Source of the DNA: Zygophlyctis sp. KS116
Taxonomy: Eukaryota > Chytridiomycota
Length of the DNA stretch: 56,147 nucleotides
Assembly: GCA_054661495.1 (NCBI GenBank)
Contig: BAAFSQ010000040.1
Span: 1 to 56,147, forward strand
Reading direction: 5' to 3'
A model generated the notes under the pieces. The model was given only the letters and a program-made list of their open reading frames with translations, searched no databases and was not told where the DNA came from. A program made the translations under genes and the position numbers. Below, piece after piece: positions 41,790-52,674 of the stretch; position 1 is the first letter of the stretch; each line of letters opens with the position of its first letter.

Positions 41790-42668
41790 ATGCAGGGAAT
41801 GGATAAAATCAGAGAATTTATTAAAGATCCTAGCAATAATATATATGCTCTAGATCCTATTTCTGTAGAGAACAAGATTTCCAAAATTTTGGAGAAACGA
41901 GACAAGATTTCAGTGATTTCAGATTTCGACATGACAATGACAAAGTATTGGAATAATGGAAAGAGATCGACGTCTTCGCATGGGATTCTGGAAGCTTATT
42001 CTAAATTACCGCCATCTTTTAAGGATGAATGCGCTGCCCTGTACAAGACTTATTATCCAATTGAAGTCGATCATGAATTAACTGTAAAGGATAAAAATCC
42101 TCATATGGAAAAATGGTGGACTAGAGCTCATGAACTTATAGTAGATTTAGGAATTTACAAGAATGATATTACCAATATGTGTAAAGAGAATGGTGTGGTT
42201 TTTAGATCTGGATTATCTAAATTAGTGAATTCTTGTCTTGATCTAGGAATTCCGTTTTTGGTGTTTTCAGCAGGAATACAAGATATAATTCATGAATTAT
42301 TATTACAAGGAAATCTATTCAAGGAAAATATGCATATAGTTTCAAATAAACTTGACTATGATGAATCAGAAAAGGTTGTTGGATTTGTAGGGAAATTGAT
42401 ACATGTATTTAACAAGAATGAATCGGCAGTTGAAGATTTCAATTTCAAGAAATTAATACAATATAGAGATGTTGTAATTGTGATTGGGGACTCTTTAGGA
42501 GATTTAGGAATGTCTTCAGGGATCGATCATAGTTTGAAATTGACGATTGGATATTTAAATCATGATGAAGAATTACTAATGGAGGCATATGCGTCTGCAT
42601 TTGATATAGTAGTTTTAAAGGATTCTGGTTTGGATTTTGTGAATTTATTGATTAGTTTACTAGAATAA
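41790..42668 (+). CDS. NT5C3: Cytosolic pyrimidine 5'-nucleotidase (NT5C3/UMPH-1 type)
   Basis: Single exon, 292 residues from the first ATG at 41790. HAD motif I is ISDFDMTMTKYW (DxDxT nucleophile), then GKRSTSSHGI, YYPIEVDHELTVKDK, MEKWWTRAHEL, SAGIQDIIHELLLQG, VSNKLDYDE, KLIHVFNKNE and motif IV VIVIGDSLGDLGMSSG. These follow NT5C3A/B throughout. It hydrolyses CMP and UMP (and 7-methyl-GMP in the B form) to nucleosides in the cytosol. A longer start exists only at non-ATG codons. Its TAA stop lies inside a 12-nt tandem repeat. Confidence 0.93.
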   Translation: MQGMDKIREFIKDPSNNIYALDPISVENKISKILEKRDKISVISDFDMTMTKYWNNGKRSTSSHGILEAYSKLPPSFKDECAALYKTYYPIEVDHELTVKDKNPHMEKWWTRAHELIVDLGIYKNDITNMCKENGVVFRSGLSKLVNSCLDLGIPFLVFSAGIQDIIHELLLQGNLFKENMHIVSNKLDYDESEKVVGFVGKLIHVFNKNESAVEDFNFKKLIQYRDVVIVIGDSLGDLGMSSGIDHSLKLTIGYLNHDEELLMEAYASAFDIVVLKDSGLDFVNLLISLLE

Positions 42669-42694
42669 TAACTAGAATAATAACTAGAATAATC
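42659..42694 (+). repeat. 12-nt tandem repeat over the nucleotidase stop codon
   Basis: ACTAGAATAATA is present three times in a row (42659, 42671, 42683; the last copy differs at its final base). The unit is a multiple of three and keeps TAA codons in frame after the real stop at 42666-42668, giving a chain of backup stops. Probably replication slippage. Confidence 0.75.
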
Positions 42695-42733
42695 AACTTA
42701 TCAACTGAGCACCTGGGCCTACTCTTGTCAAAA

Positions 42734-44927
42734 ATGCAAGATCTCTTTGACACTTTGCTTGATATTACTGCCAAATCAAGCTTTCTGAAGCCGGCAGAGG
42801 TTGCATTCCATGAATCTACAAATGAAAACTTTAAATCGAGTCTTGCAAGACAGAAATCCAAAGTCGATGGGTTGATCAGCAAGGTTTTAGATCATTTACA
42901 GGAAAAAGAGACATCAAAGGAAATACAGTATCATACAGTCTCCGATGTAGTTGACTCTTGTCTAGAAAAGGCTGATGTCCAAATGGATCTCTTGTCTGGA
43001 AAGATCAAGAAGCAAGTTTCTGTACAGGAACCATTGCATATTATAAAACATGCAACTCAGTTGAGTAAACCGCAATTGAAATTTAAAGATGCAATTGATA
43101 ATCTCAACTCTCCGTTTGTTCCAAAGTTGATTTCAAAGCCAAATGCTAAAAGACCTTTGGATTTTGATCAGCCAGGATCTAATAATATTTCTACAGAAAT
43201 GTATGAACATATACAATCTATTCATAGTGTGACTGTTGGTCATCCATATGAATACGAAATAACAAATATCTCTTATCCATCAAATATGTTTTGCATTGCT
43301 CCAGAAATTCTGTACGAGGTAAATATTGGATTTAGTTTATCTTGATTAGACCATGGAAAAAACTCCATTTACTTGGATAGATACAGAAAATAAGCTGGAA
43401 GATTTAGCAAAAATATTAGATTCTGTTGATGTTATAGCTATAGATACAGAACATCATGATTTAAGGTCTTTTCAAGGTTTTACATGTCTAATTCAGATTT
43501 CTACTCGAAAAGAGGATTATGTAATTGATGCTTTAGCATTAAGGCATCATTTGCAAATTCTTAATTCTAGCTTTACTAATCCAGACATTATTAAAGTTTT
43601 TCACGGGGCTGATTCTGATATTCAATGGTTACAAAGGGATTTTGGGATATATATTGTTAATCTATTTGATACTTATCATGCATCTCATGCTTTAGGACTT
43701 CAAGGGCATGGTTTGGCATTTTTATTGAAACATTATTGTAATGTAATTACTGATAAACGTTTTCAAAGAGCTGATTGGAGAATAAGGTATAAAAAAGTTG
43801 GATTTTAATTAAATAGACCTATTCCAGCGGATATGCTGTTCTATGCAAGATCAGATACTCATTATTTACTTTATATTTATGATCGAATGAGAAATGAATT
43901 GATTGATAGTTCTGAAAATCTTAATTTGATGCAAATTGTACTTTCAAGATCCGCCGCTACATCTGCAAAGGTATATAAAAAAGAAATATATGATTCTGAA
44001 AATGGAGAAGGTCCTAATGGATGGAAAACAATGCTGCGAAAGTTTTCAAGAAGTATGAGGGCAGAACAGTTTGCTGTTTATCGGGCTTTGCATGCATGGA
44101 GAGATCAAAAAGCTAGGGATGCTGATGAATCTGTTCATTATGTACTACCAAATCATATGCTGTTTAATCTAGTTGATATTTTACCTAATAATGCTCAGCA
44201 AGCATTAGCATGCTGCTCACCAATTCCCAACTTTGTGCGAATGTATGTGACTGAAATGATTAGTTTGATCGACAATGCAAGACAGGAGGCTATCAGGAAT
44301 ATGAAAGTAAAAGAGGAAGAACTTTCAAAGTTAAAAGCAGATCTGGAAGCTAAAGACCGTGAATTTAATAAACGGAAATTAGAAGGACCTATTCATATTC
44401 GATATGATAGTATCAGTAATGATAATATATCTACCGAAGCAGACTTTTCCGAGACTCCAGAAGCTCATTTAAACAAAAAGGTAAAGACTAGAGTTCTTGT
44501 TCGATTTATCGATTCATCAAGATTGTTGGGTAGTTGCCTCCAAAATACTAAACCACCATCATTATTTAATAAGGCTATGAATCTGGAAAAGAATATGAAA
44601 ATAGAAGTTACATCTGTTGCGATAAAACCTTCAATTGAAGAGCAAGTCGTAGTCAAATCAGATATGTCTCGTGAAGTGACCGGGACAGAGCCGATCAATA
44701 TAGAAAAGAATTTGACAGAAGAATCTTCACCAAAGCGCAAAACAGACTTTATAATTATTGGAGATGAAAAGATTAATATTGTTGCTGATATCGCGAAGGA
44801 CAAGAGTAAAAGGAAGAAGCGATCAAAAAAGAAACTTAAAACAAGCTCAGCTACAAATCAGAATGTGGAATTAAAGGAAAAAAGTATAATCTCATTAGAA
44901 TTGGAAAAGATGCAAAAAGACGGATAA
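42734..44927 (+). CDS. RRP6: RRP6/EXOSC10 nuclear exosome 3'-5' exonuclease
   Basis: Exons 42734-43318, 43350-43786 and 43817-44927 (introns 31 and 30 nt) encode 710 residues. An N-terminal PMC2NT-type helical region (Rrp47-binding) precedes NPF-like FTWIDTENKLEDLAK. The DEDD-Y nuclease has IAIDTEHHDLRSFQGF (D..E), FHGADSDIQWLQRDFGI (D) and FYARSDTHYLLYIYDRM (D...Y). The HRDC domain has FAVYRALHAWRDQKAR. The C-terminus is Lys-rich, a likely NLS. Rrp6 trims rRNA, snRNA and snoRNA precursors and degrades aberrant nuclear RNA; NRDE2 in this window acts on the same pathway. TOGARAM starts 48 nt downstream on the same strand. Confidence 0.95.
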
Positions 44928-44975
44928 ATCTAATTGATACGGAGATTTTTGTGGCTAAAAACCAGATATCGCCAT

Positions 44976-47900
44976 ATGAATGAATATATTGAGTCTATTC
45001 AAGATCTTGAAAGTTCTACATCGTCCATTCGTCTTGGAATTATTCGTAATTTGAGGCTAAAGATTCAGCATGGGCTTCCGCTGCCGTCCGATTCCAATCA
45101 ACTTTCACTTCTGATTGCCAAATTGAAGCCGCGTCTCACAGATGCCTCACCAGAAGTTATTGTTCAGATTCTTTTATTTCTATCGGACATGATTGTTTAT
45201 TTTTCTCATGAATCTGATACAGAACAAGCGCTGGAGCCCGCACTTCTAGGCATACTTCCCCGTAAGACCAAGTTTATTTGATCATTAGAACTTATCAACC
45301 TGCTTGGATATTCTCAATCAACAGTCCGAAAGACTGCATCAGAGACTCACAAATGTTATCTTCGCCATGTCAAGAATCCAGGACCATTTATTACGTGTCT
45401 GATAAAGTATGGGATAGAGAATGAGGAATGGCGTACTAGAAGGGAAGCATTGATCGCTTTTAACACACTAATAACTCCAGAAATAGGTGAATTTGATTCA
45501 AGTCATGTTGTCACTGCATTGATATCTAGACTGCGAGATGTTTCAGAAATTGTCGTACAACATGCAGTCAATTCATTAAGTCATCTCAAAAACTTGATTG
45601 GAGAAGATGTACTTCTGGGATATGTCAGAAAGTTATCTAATATATCAAGACAATTGTTTAGGCAATATCAGGCGCTTATAATACAGGATAAAAACTCAAA
45701 GTTACCTGCCCCATTACGGAAAAACCTTCCAATAAGTGAAATAAACATTTCAATGCCTGGATATACATCACAAGTAAAGCTTTCGGATGCATCAAAGGTA
45801 TCTGATTCTCAGTCTTTTAGTGCCAGTCAAAATATTGTATTTGGCTACGTGCCAGAAGAACTAATAGAGCACATTAAAAACAATTCTGATTATAAAATAA
45901 GATCCCAATCAATCGAAAAGCTTCATCAAATAACTCAAGCAATAACCGATCCTTCAGTTTTGAAAAAAGATATTAAAGGACTATTAGAATATTTGGTTTC
46001 ATTTTTGAATGATTCTAATTTCAAAATAACTCTCACATCTATTTACATAATTGGTCAAATTATTGATATTTCTGGCTTGGAAATAGTTCATCAACTGGCA
46101 TATATATGTAGTCATCTAATCGCCAAATTATCAGATAATAAGGCTATTATTCGGCAGGCTGCTATAAAAATAATTATAAAGCTGATGAGAAATATAGAAG
46201 CACCGTCCGTATTAGAAATATGCTTGGCATCAATGGGAGATACTAATCCTCGTATCAGAGAGGAAGTGATTAATCTAACAAGCGTAGCATTGCTCACATT
46301 TACGAACACTGAATTCAACTACAGGATGATAATCAAATCTTTAGCTCCATCTCTTAAAGATGCAAAGCCAAAAGTAAAGTTTGTTGCAATGGAGACATTT
46401 GCTATAATGACTCAGTTTATTTCTTCAGAACAATTAATTCTTCTACTAGAGGAAGTTGGATTAGATGATGAGTCTAGAGAGCTATTGAATTTGAGATTCA
46501 AAGACCCTATTCTTCCTTATTTGAATTCAGAAGGAATACTTATTCATACGATTTCAAGATCTAACAATCAAACACCCGCACCTTCACCCATGAATAGAGA
46601 CGGATCCAAAATGTTTGTGCCTAAAATTTCTTCGAAATCTTCAGTTTTTGCAAAATCTTTTTTAGAGCCAAACAGACCGCTATCAGAATTAGGCACGGTT
46701 TCAACCGACGGAAAGGATGTTTCAGACGCAATACTCGAAGCTAAATTATCTACTGTTAGATTGTCTAATGAATCCATAAACGGTACAGATCTATCTCAGT
46801 CTGAAATCAAAAGAAATAGGAGTTTTTCAGAATCCAAAGCTGCTCAAAAAGAGCCACCGAATTCTGAGCTCAGCAAACAAAATAGTAAGCATTTTTCAAT
46901 ATATGCGCCAGATTTTCGGGTTAAATCATCATCAAAACTGTAATTTTTATATGTTTAAAACTAGCCAATCATCTATGGATCAAGAAATTAATTCCGATTC
47001 ACCATTTGCTTCTACATCTAAACTGCGAAGAACTCCTCCACCTGAAACGGTTCAAGAAAATGATGGAATAGCGGATAAAATTAACGTATATAGAAATGAT
47101 ATTATGGATTTGAATGATTCCAAAAAATCCGTAGAAACTCCTAAGTCTGATGGGGCGGCGAGGATTGCAAAAACTCTTTCTGCCCCTCCAGTGCGAATGA
47201 GGGCCTTAGAAGATAATGAATCCTCATCTTTAGATTCTATTGATCCATCCCCGACACGAGCAAAGACTTCAACATCTAAATCTCCTAAACTTAGCTTAGC
47301 ATCTCGGAGAAGAATGGATGCAAAGAATGCTCAAAGTATTGAGCAGACAGCAGCTGTAAAAGAGCGTGAAAAAGAACAGAAATTAAAAAATCAAATCGAA
47401 CAAGATTATAGAGATGCAGTACAGCTTATAAGGGCTAATGCAGAATGGAACGAAATCTCAGGGGCTCTGCTCACTGTGCAAAAAGTTATAAAGGTGCGCC
47501 CAGATCTAATTCTAGAAAGCTTGCATGACATTACTCTGTCTTTAATTGGGCAAGTTCATAATCTACGATCTTCAGTTGCGAAAATAGCGATTGCATGTTT
47601 TAATGACATGTTTATTAAATTCAAAAAATTGATGGACACCGATCTGGACTTGACCGCAAATGCAATTCTAAAAAAGATTGGAGAGAGTGGGTTTCTAGTC
47701 GATGAAGCGATTAAATGCCTATCAAGTATGATAGAGAATGTCACAAATACAAGAATGATTCAGGTTTTGATTAACAATTCTGATCATAAAAACGCAGCAA
47801 TAAGACTTCGGGTCTCTTTACTATTGGAAAATGCAATAACCTCATTAAGTGATATTCTTGGGTCAAAATATGTTTCGTCGCTTAGAGATATGGAAAAACT

Positions 47901-48936
47901 TCTTCCTATACTGGTCAAATTTCTGCGAGAAGGATTAGCAGAATCTCGCAATGCGGCAAAAAGGAGCATTTATTTCTTATCCAAGTTTCCTGATTTCGAT
48001 AAAGCGGTTTTAAAAACATTATCTTCATCCCAGATAAGAGAGCTAAAGGAAGCGATTGATTTTGTTCGAAACAAGGCAGAAACATCAGAAGAACCAGCAG
48101 CGAGAGGTAAACGACTCTTTTTATTTAATTCTAGATGATTATAATTTGGAAATCGCTCTAGAGCCATTATCCAAACCAAAGACTAAAATTCCTCCCTCAA
48201 AAATAACAAAAGAGAACAAATCGGATGAAAATGAGTCTATTTATGCAGAAATTTCTTCAGTAGACTGGAAAAGAAGATCACAAGCTATTGACAACATCTC
48301 GAAAGTGATCTTGCATTCTCCTCGAGATTTCAGAGATAGACAAACAGTACAAAAATTGTTTGATGTGCTTCTAGCACGGTGTCGAGATGGAAATTCCAAG
48401 GTGACCACAATTGCTCTTGAAAGTCTTACAAAAATCATCCCAGTACTCGGAGTAAGTCGAAAATTAGAACTAAACAAAGTCGTCCTTAGATCCTGTGCTG
48501 AATCTCTTGATTCCTGTGATAACTGCACAAATAATCTCTTCCACTCCAAATATTCGAAGATTGTCTGGAGAGGTCATGGATAAATTAATTGAATTTTCCG
48601 ATGCTCTTCTCATCATCCAATCTCTTACAAATATTGCACAATTCGGAAACAATCCCAAACTCAAGCCGCTAATTGTAGAAAAGCTTTGCTGTAACTTATA
48701 ATTTATTAAATCTAGTTATTGTATCTTCCTATTACGCCACCAAGCCGGCACCAATCATCAAATACATAATTCCAGTATCTCTAAAGATACTGAAAGAATC
48801 TCGACCAGAACTTAGAAATATCAATGATAAATTACTTCAATCCCTAAAAAATCAAATGGGCAGCACGCTTTTAACCCATACCGGAAGTCAGACAAACCTA
48901 GTCAGAGAGAGACTTTCTGCCTTGGATAGAGCCTGA
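44976..48936 (+). CDS. TOGARAM1: TOGARAM/crescerin-like four-TOG axonemal microtubule regulator
   Basis: Exons 44976-45261, 45289-46939, 46965-48106, 48135-48451, 48480-48690 and 48716-48936 (introns 27, 25, 28, 28, 25 nt) encode 1,275 residues. Four HEAT-type TOG domains: about 1-240, 280-500, 800-1020 and 1065-1275, with Ser/Lys-rich linkers. TOG3 has VHNLRSSVAKIAIACFNDMF and DAILKKIGES-like AILKKIGESGFLVDEAIK, matching TOGARAM1. The end has SLKNQMGSTLLTHTGSQ, the TOG4 signature. Crescerins bind tubulin and control axonemal microtubule length in cilia, so this is a flagellar gene. The 28-nt intron 4 uses an AAAG acceptor, and the alternative at 48489 breaks the frame. The stop is 7 nt from the PRP18 stop. 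Confidence 0.88.
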
Positions 48937-48943
48937 ACATAAT

Positions 48944-49937
48944 CTATCCCATATTCTTGGAAAAATCCTCTGATGGATTTATAGACTGGGTAAAAGTCAT
49001 TAGCCTTTTAATGCTTTGAATCCATTTTCTCGTAGTCTTTTAAAATTTAACCTAAAAATACATACCTCATCATTTAAAACATGCCCTGCTGATTTACTTG
49101 TTTCAATCCTTTCCAAAGCAGACCTTTCATGAATTGAAGTTCCAGAAATACCAATTGGCCAAGCCGCATTTCCAATAGATAACTTTAAATAGACATCATT
49201 TGCCTTTTGATATTCACGAATTTGCATATATTCACACATTTCTACAATTTTGAGTAAAATTTCATGATCAATTTGTCCTTTTCTCAATTTCTTAAAAAAC
49301 GGCTTCAAATACTCCTTTGACTGTGAACAATTCCCAGCCAATCTCTTCCCTTGAGTCGATTTTTTCTCATCTTGCGACCTATTTTCTAAAGATGTCTCCC
49401 AGTCTCTAATAATCCTTTGAAAATAAACAGATATCAACTTTGAGACCCGTTGAGGATCTGCAATGAAATGATCAGTCGTTATCAGACTAGTATCAAAATC
49501 TGGATTATCCAAATCTTTATCTTTTGAATTTTTAAAATTCCCATAAATCTTTTTTAATTCAGACTCTTCTTCATTTGCATCTAAAAATTCCAAATAATCA
49601 TTTCTTTGCCCATTTTTAGACTCTTCTCTAGCCTCTATTTTCCCCAATCGAACTAATCTTGCAGAATCCGATTCATCAAAAAGCTTTATCGGTTCATTTT
49701 TAGCTCTAAATCTCTTAATTATTTCTTCCAAAGGAACTTGAGGCTCTTCTTTTTCACAAGATTTCTTTTTAGAAAATGTCTGTTCCTTTTCCTGAATTTG
49801 CTCTGAAACTCTGGTTTCTTCTAATGCTGATCTCTTTATGTATTTTGCCCCTTTTGCAACACTATCCAAATGTTTTCTCTTTTTTTCAATCTCTGCCTTT
49901 TAAATTAGCAACCTGAAAATACCTTTAAAATGTCCAT
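48944..49937 (-). CDS. PRP18: PRP18 splicing factor
   Basis: Exons 49937-49923, 49896-49066 and 49036-48944 (introns 26 and 29 nt) encode 312 residues. The first exon is a 15-nt microexon for MDILK, and the joined start MDILKAEIEKKRK equals the family start. The SFM/PRP4-like motif is IKLFDESDSARLVRLGKIE, and the C-terminal Prp18 helical domain has NDVYLKLSIGNAAWPIGISG, HVLNDE, and WIQSIKRLMTF from the last exon. Prp18 acts with Slu7 in the second splicing step. Start chosen because the spliced ATG recovers the conserved N-terminus. Confidence 0.93.
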
Positions 49938-50029
49938 TTTCACTAGAGTTTTAGGATAAAATTCAGGTTTGTGTGTAGACTTTTAGTTATTGATATATCA
50001 ATGGATTCACGTAATTAATTTCCTTTTTT

Positions 50030-50712
50030 TTAAAGTTGAATACTATAGCTAATCCTAGTAATTCCTTTTTTGATTGTAATTTTCTTTATATCAATCCCTT
50101 TTAAAATCCCTAAAGATTCTAAATGAGTTCCTCCACATCCACATTCAGGAAATCCTTGAATTTGTACAAATCTCTTCCCATCTTTAGAATAAACAAAGAT
50201 TTTAGAATCATTTTGAATTGCATCTTTTAAAAGACTTGAAAACTCTTGTAAATCTCCATTCCAAGTCCCTGTAAATTCAACATAGGATCCTAAAGGATAA
50301 TGATGTCCTTTTTTTTCTACTAAATCTCTTGTAATTGTTTTTACTATTGAGAAAATTAAATGACCAGCAGTATGTAAAGCAGAATGTAAAAGACGATCTT
50401 TAGAATTTACCTTTAAAGTTACTATGGATCCAATATTTAATTCAAAATCTGGAATTTTACAAAAATGAGATACGATAGATCCATTGAATTTAACAGTTTG
50501 TATAGGAATTTCTCTAGAGTCCAAAAGTATTATTCCAGTGTCTGATGGTTGTCCTCCACCCTGTTATTATAAACTAGAACGTGTACCTGTGGATGCAAAA
50601 TTGTTTTATCAAGAATAATTTCTATAAAGTCTGAATCTGGAACGGGGTTTATAGACTGGATAGTTGCTTGTGTTTCTAAAGTAGAGGAATTCAAGTATAA
50701 TAGACTAGTCAT
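50030..50712 (-). CDS. AlaX-type alanyl-tRNA editing protein
   Basis: Exons 50712-50587 and 50560-50030 (26-nt intron) encode 218 residues. The N-terminal beta-barrel has LDKTILHPQ joined to GGGQPSDTG. The editing-site zinc motifs are HTAGH (HxxxH) in LHSALHTAGHLIFSI and CGCGGTHL (CxxxH). There is no catalytic alanylation domain, so it is a free-standing trans-editing enzyme that deacylates mischarged Ser- or Gly-tRNA(Ala) in the cytosol. AARSD1/AlaX-M class by length. PRP18 lies 92 nt downstream on the same strand. Confidence 0.9.
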
Positions 50713-50940
50713 TTTGCTTTACTGAAATTTAAAAACTTAAAAATTTCTTTATAATTACAATAAATCAAATAGTAAAAGTAGGAAAACTCAAAAAATTTAG
50801 GACCTCAAATAATTTAGGTTGAATAGTTTATTTAATTTTTACAAGGGTTTCACAGGGCTGTAAAAGTCTCTAGGTCAAAGTCTGCCACCCATTTGCATTT
50901 TAATTTTTCTTGTTTCATTGAAATTTCCTAAATTCAAAGG

Positions 50941-51407
50941 ATGCCAAAGGTCAAAAGAGGAAAGAAACTGCCTCCCGATGGTTGGGAGATTATAGAACCA
51001 ACTCTTGAAGAACTTCATAGGAAAATGAGACTTGCAGAGAATGAATCTAATGATGGAAAAAGGAAAATGGAAAGTGTTTGGGGAGTCATGAGAGTTCATC
51101 ATCAGAGAACTCGTTATATCTATGATATGTACTACAAGAGAAATGCAATCTCTAAACAAGTCTATGATTACTGTTTAAAGGAAGGTTATGCAGATGGAGC
51201 TCTAATTGCAAAATGGAAAAAGGTAATAAAGGTTTTTAATTTTAGACTGGATATGAAAAATTATGTTGTCTAACTTGTATTCAGCCAAGAGATACTAATT
51301 TTGGAAATGCATGTATTTGTAGAGTTCCAAGAGACAAGTTGAATCAAGATAAAATTATTGAATGTCCTGCATGTGGTTGTCGTGGTTGTGCATCTGGAAG
51401 TGGATAA
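50941..51407 (+). CDS. BUD31: BUD31/G10 spliceosome component
   Basis: Exons 50941-51222 and 51246-51407 (23-nt intron) encode 147 residues against 144 in human. [38 protein letters not shown], and [20 protein letters not shown] are nearly identical to other BUD31 proteins. The zinc-binding end has [20 protein letters not shown] and [15 protein letters not shown]31 sits in the activated and catalytic spliceosome with the NTC-related proteins. Converges on UPF0047 with 16 nt between stops. One of the best-conserved proteins in the window. Confidence 0.97.
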
Positions 51408-51423
51408 TACAAATTGATAAAAT

Positions 51424-51929
51424 TTATATTCCTTGGATTGTTGCTAAAATTGATCTTTTACCTCCATGATTTCGGAATTCTCCAAGCCAAATTCCTTGCC
51501 AAGTTCTAGAAATTTAAAATCTTGTAAATTACCCAAGTGCTAATTTTCCTTGGGATATTGGAATCGTTAAAGAAACTCCCATTAAAGAAGATTTAACATG
51601 TGCAGGGAGATCATCAGGCCCTTCATCAGAATGATTATAATAGTTTCCTTCAGGCACAAGTTTGTCTAGTACATTTTCAAGATCTATTCGGACATTGGGA
51701 TCACAATTCTATTTTATAAAGAAATTTAGAAAAATACTTCATTGAGTGTAAGACCAGCAGATGTATGCTGTAGGAGTAAGACTAATAGTCCAGTTGATAT
51801 AGACTTTAGATCAGGTAATTGGGATTCGATCTCTTTAATTAAGAAAATAGAATGGTTACCATTTGTGATCAAGTGGAATCCCCTGCTTTTAGAGGGTAAG
51901 AGAATCTTTTTTTGGATCCATCGGCTCAT
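51424..51929 (-). CDS. UPF0047/YjbQ family protein
   Basis: Exons 51929-51738, 51708-51533 and 51505-51424 (introns 29 and 27 nt) encode 149 residues. [22 protein letters not shown], then [31 protein letters not shown] and [14 protein letters not shown] are the UPF0047 hallmarks. These proteins form trimeric YjbQ-fold assemblies with proposed thiamin-phosphate synthase-like activity; the cellular role is unsettled. The ATG at 51929 gives the standard [14 protein letters not shown] start; a GTG further upstream is not needed. Divergent from the cytochrome b5-like gene by 60 nt. Confidence 0.9.
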
Positions 51930-51973
51930 TGCTACAACAGTTAAAACCGCGGCCTCAACACGCTCCTTTTTAA

Positions 51974-51979
51974 ACGCGT
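51974..51979. promoter_or_regulatory. MCB-like ACGCGT in the UPF0047/MAPR divergent promoter
   Basis: A perfect ACGCGT within the 60-nt divergent gap (51930-51989), 10 nt before the MAPR ATG, next to a CCGCGGCC stretch. Same hexamer and same distance to the ATG as before the CTDSPL2-like gene. Role inferred. Confidence 0.35.
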
Positions 51980-51989
51980 AACACACTCA

Positions 51990-52662
51990 ATGACCGATAA
52001 CGTTGTGAGAGAGAGAAAGGCAAAGACTGCTCCTAAAAATGACAAGAATGATCAAAAAAAGGAAACATCTGATGCTCCTCCAGCTAAAAAAGGGAGATCG
52101 TGTCTACAGCGATTGGTAATTGCTATTCTTTTAGCAATTGCGATTTCTTTTGTTTTAACTGGAACATTTTTTTATGGATTTCAGCTTCCTTCAATGGCTA
52201 AAGTGAAGCATATTTTAGTAATTTCAGATACGATTAACTAATTAGGAAAAGGAAATCTCTCTTACTGAAAAAGAATTGTCTAAATTCGATGGGACCGATC
52301 CAAATCTACCAATATATATTGCTATACAGTAAGGTTAAGTTGGTTTTACTCAAAGAGGGAAAATTTATGATGTTTCTGCTGGACCATCGTATTATGGACC
52401 AGGAGGTAGTTATCATTTCTTTGCTGGGAGAGATGCTTCAAGAGCGTATATTACAGGTATTAAAAGAGATTTAAAGGTTTTAGGATGTTTTTCTACTCAT
52501 TTAACACATGATTTAAGAGGTCTATCTGATGCTCAAATTGCATCTCTAAAAACATGGACAGATTTTTATGAAACTAGTTCAAAATATTTTTATGTTGGAA
52601 AGGTAATTCATGATCCAATTGATCCAAACTCTGAAATTCCAAAGGATTGTACCTCTCAATAG
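51990..52662 (+). CDS. MAPR-family cytochrome b5-like heme-binding membrane protein (CYB5D2/neuferricin type)
   Basis: Exons 51990-52217, 52246-52328, 52356-52456 and 52484-52662 (introns 28, 27, 27 nt) encode 196 residues. A basic cytosolic tail is followed by one membrane helix (LVIAILLAIAISFVLTGTFF, about residues 48-68), then the MAPR heme domain: KFDGTDPNLPIYIAI, GKIYDVSAGPSYYGPGGSYH, FFAGRDASRAYITG, and LTHDLRGLSD. MAPR proteins bind heme through tyrosines and act in sterol or P450 metabolism at the ER. The third intron (52457-52483) is 27 nt with no in-frame stop; retention would insert nine residues in the heme domain, so splicing is inferred from homology. Confidence 0.88.
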
Positions 52663-52674
52663 ATTTTTGGAGTT

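Noticed and set aside
48495-48701. Separate small gene at 48495-48701
   Set aside because: It is the continuation of TOGARAM TOG4 after the 28-nt intron at 48452-48479.
51930-51986. Longer UPF0047 N-terminus from GTG at 51986
   Set aside because: Non-ATG, and it would fill the divergent promoter; the ATG at 51929 gives the family start.
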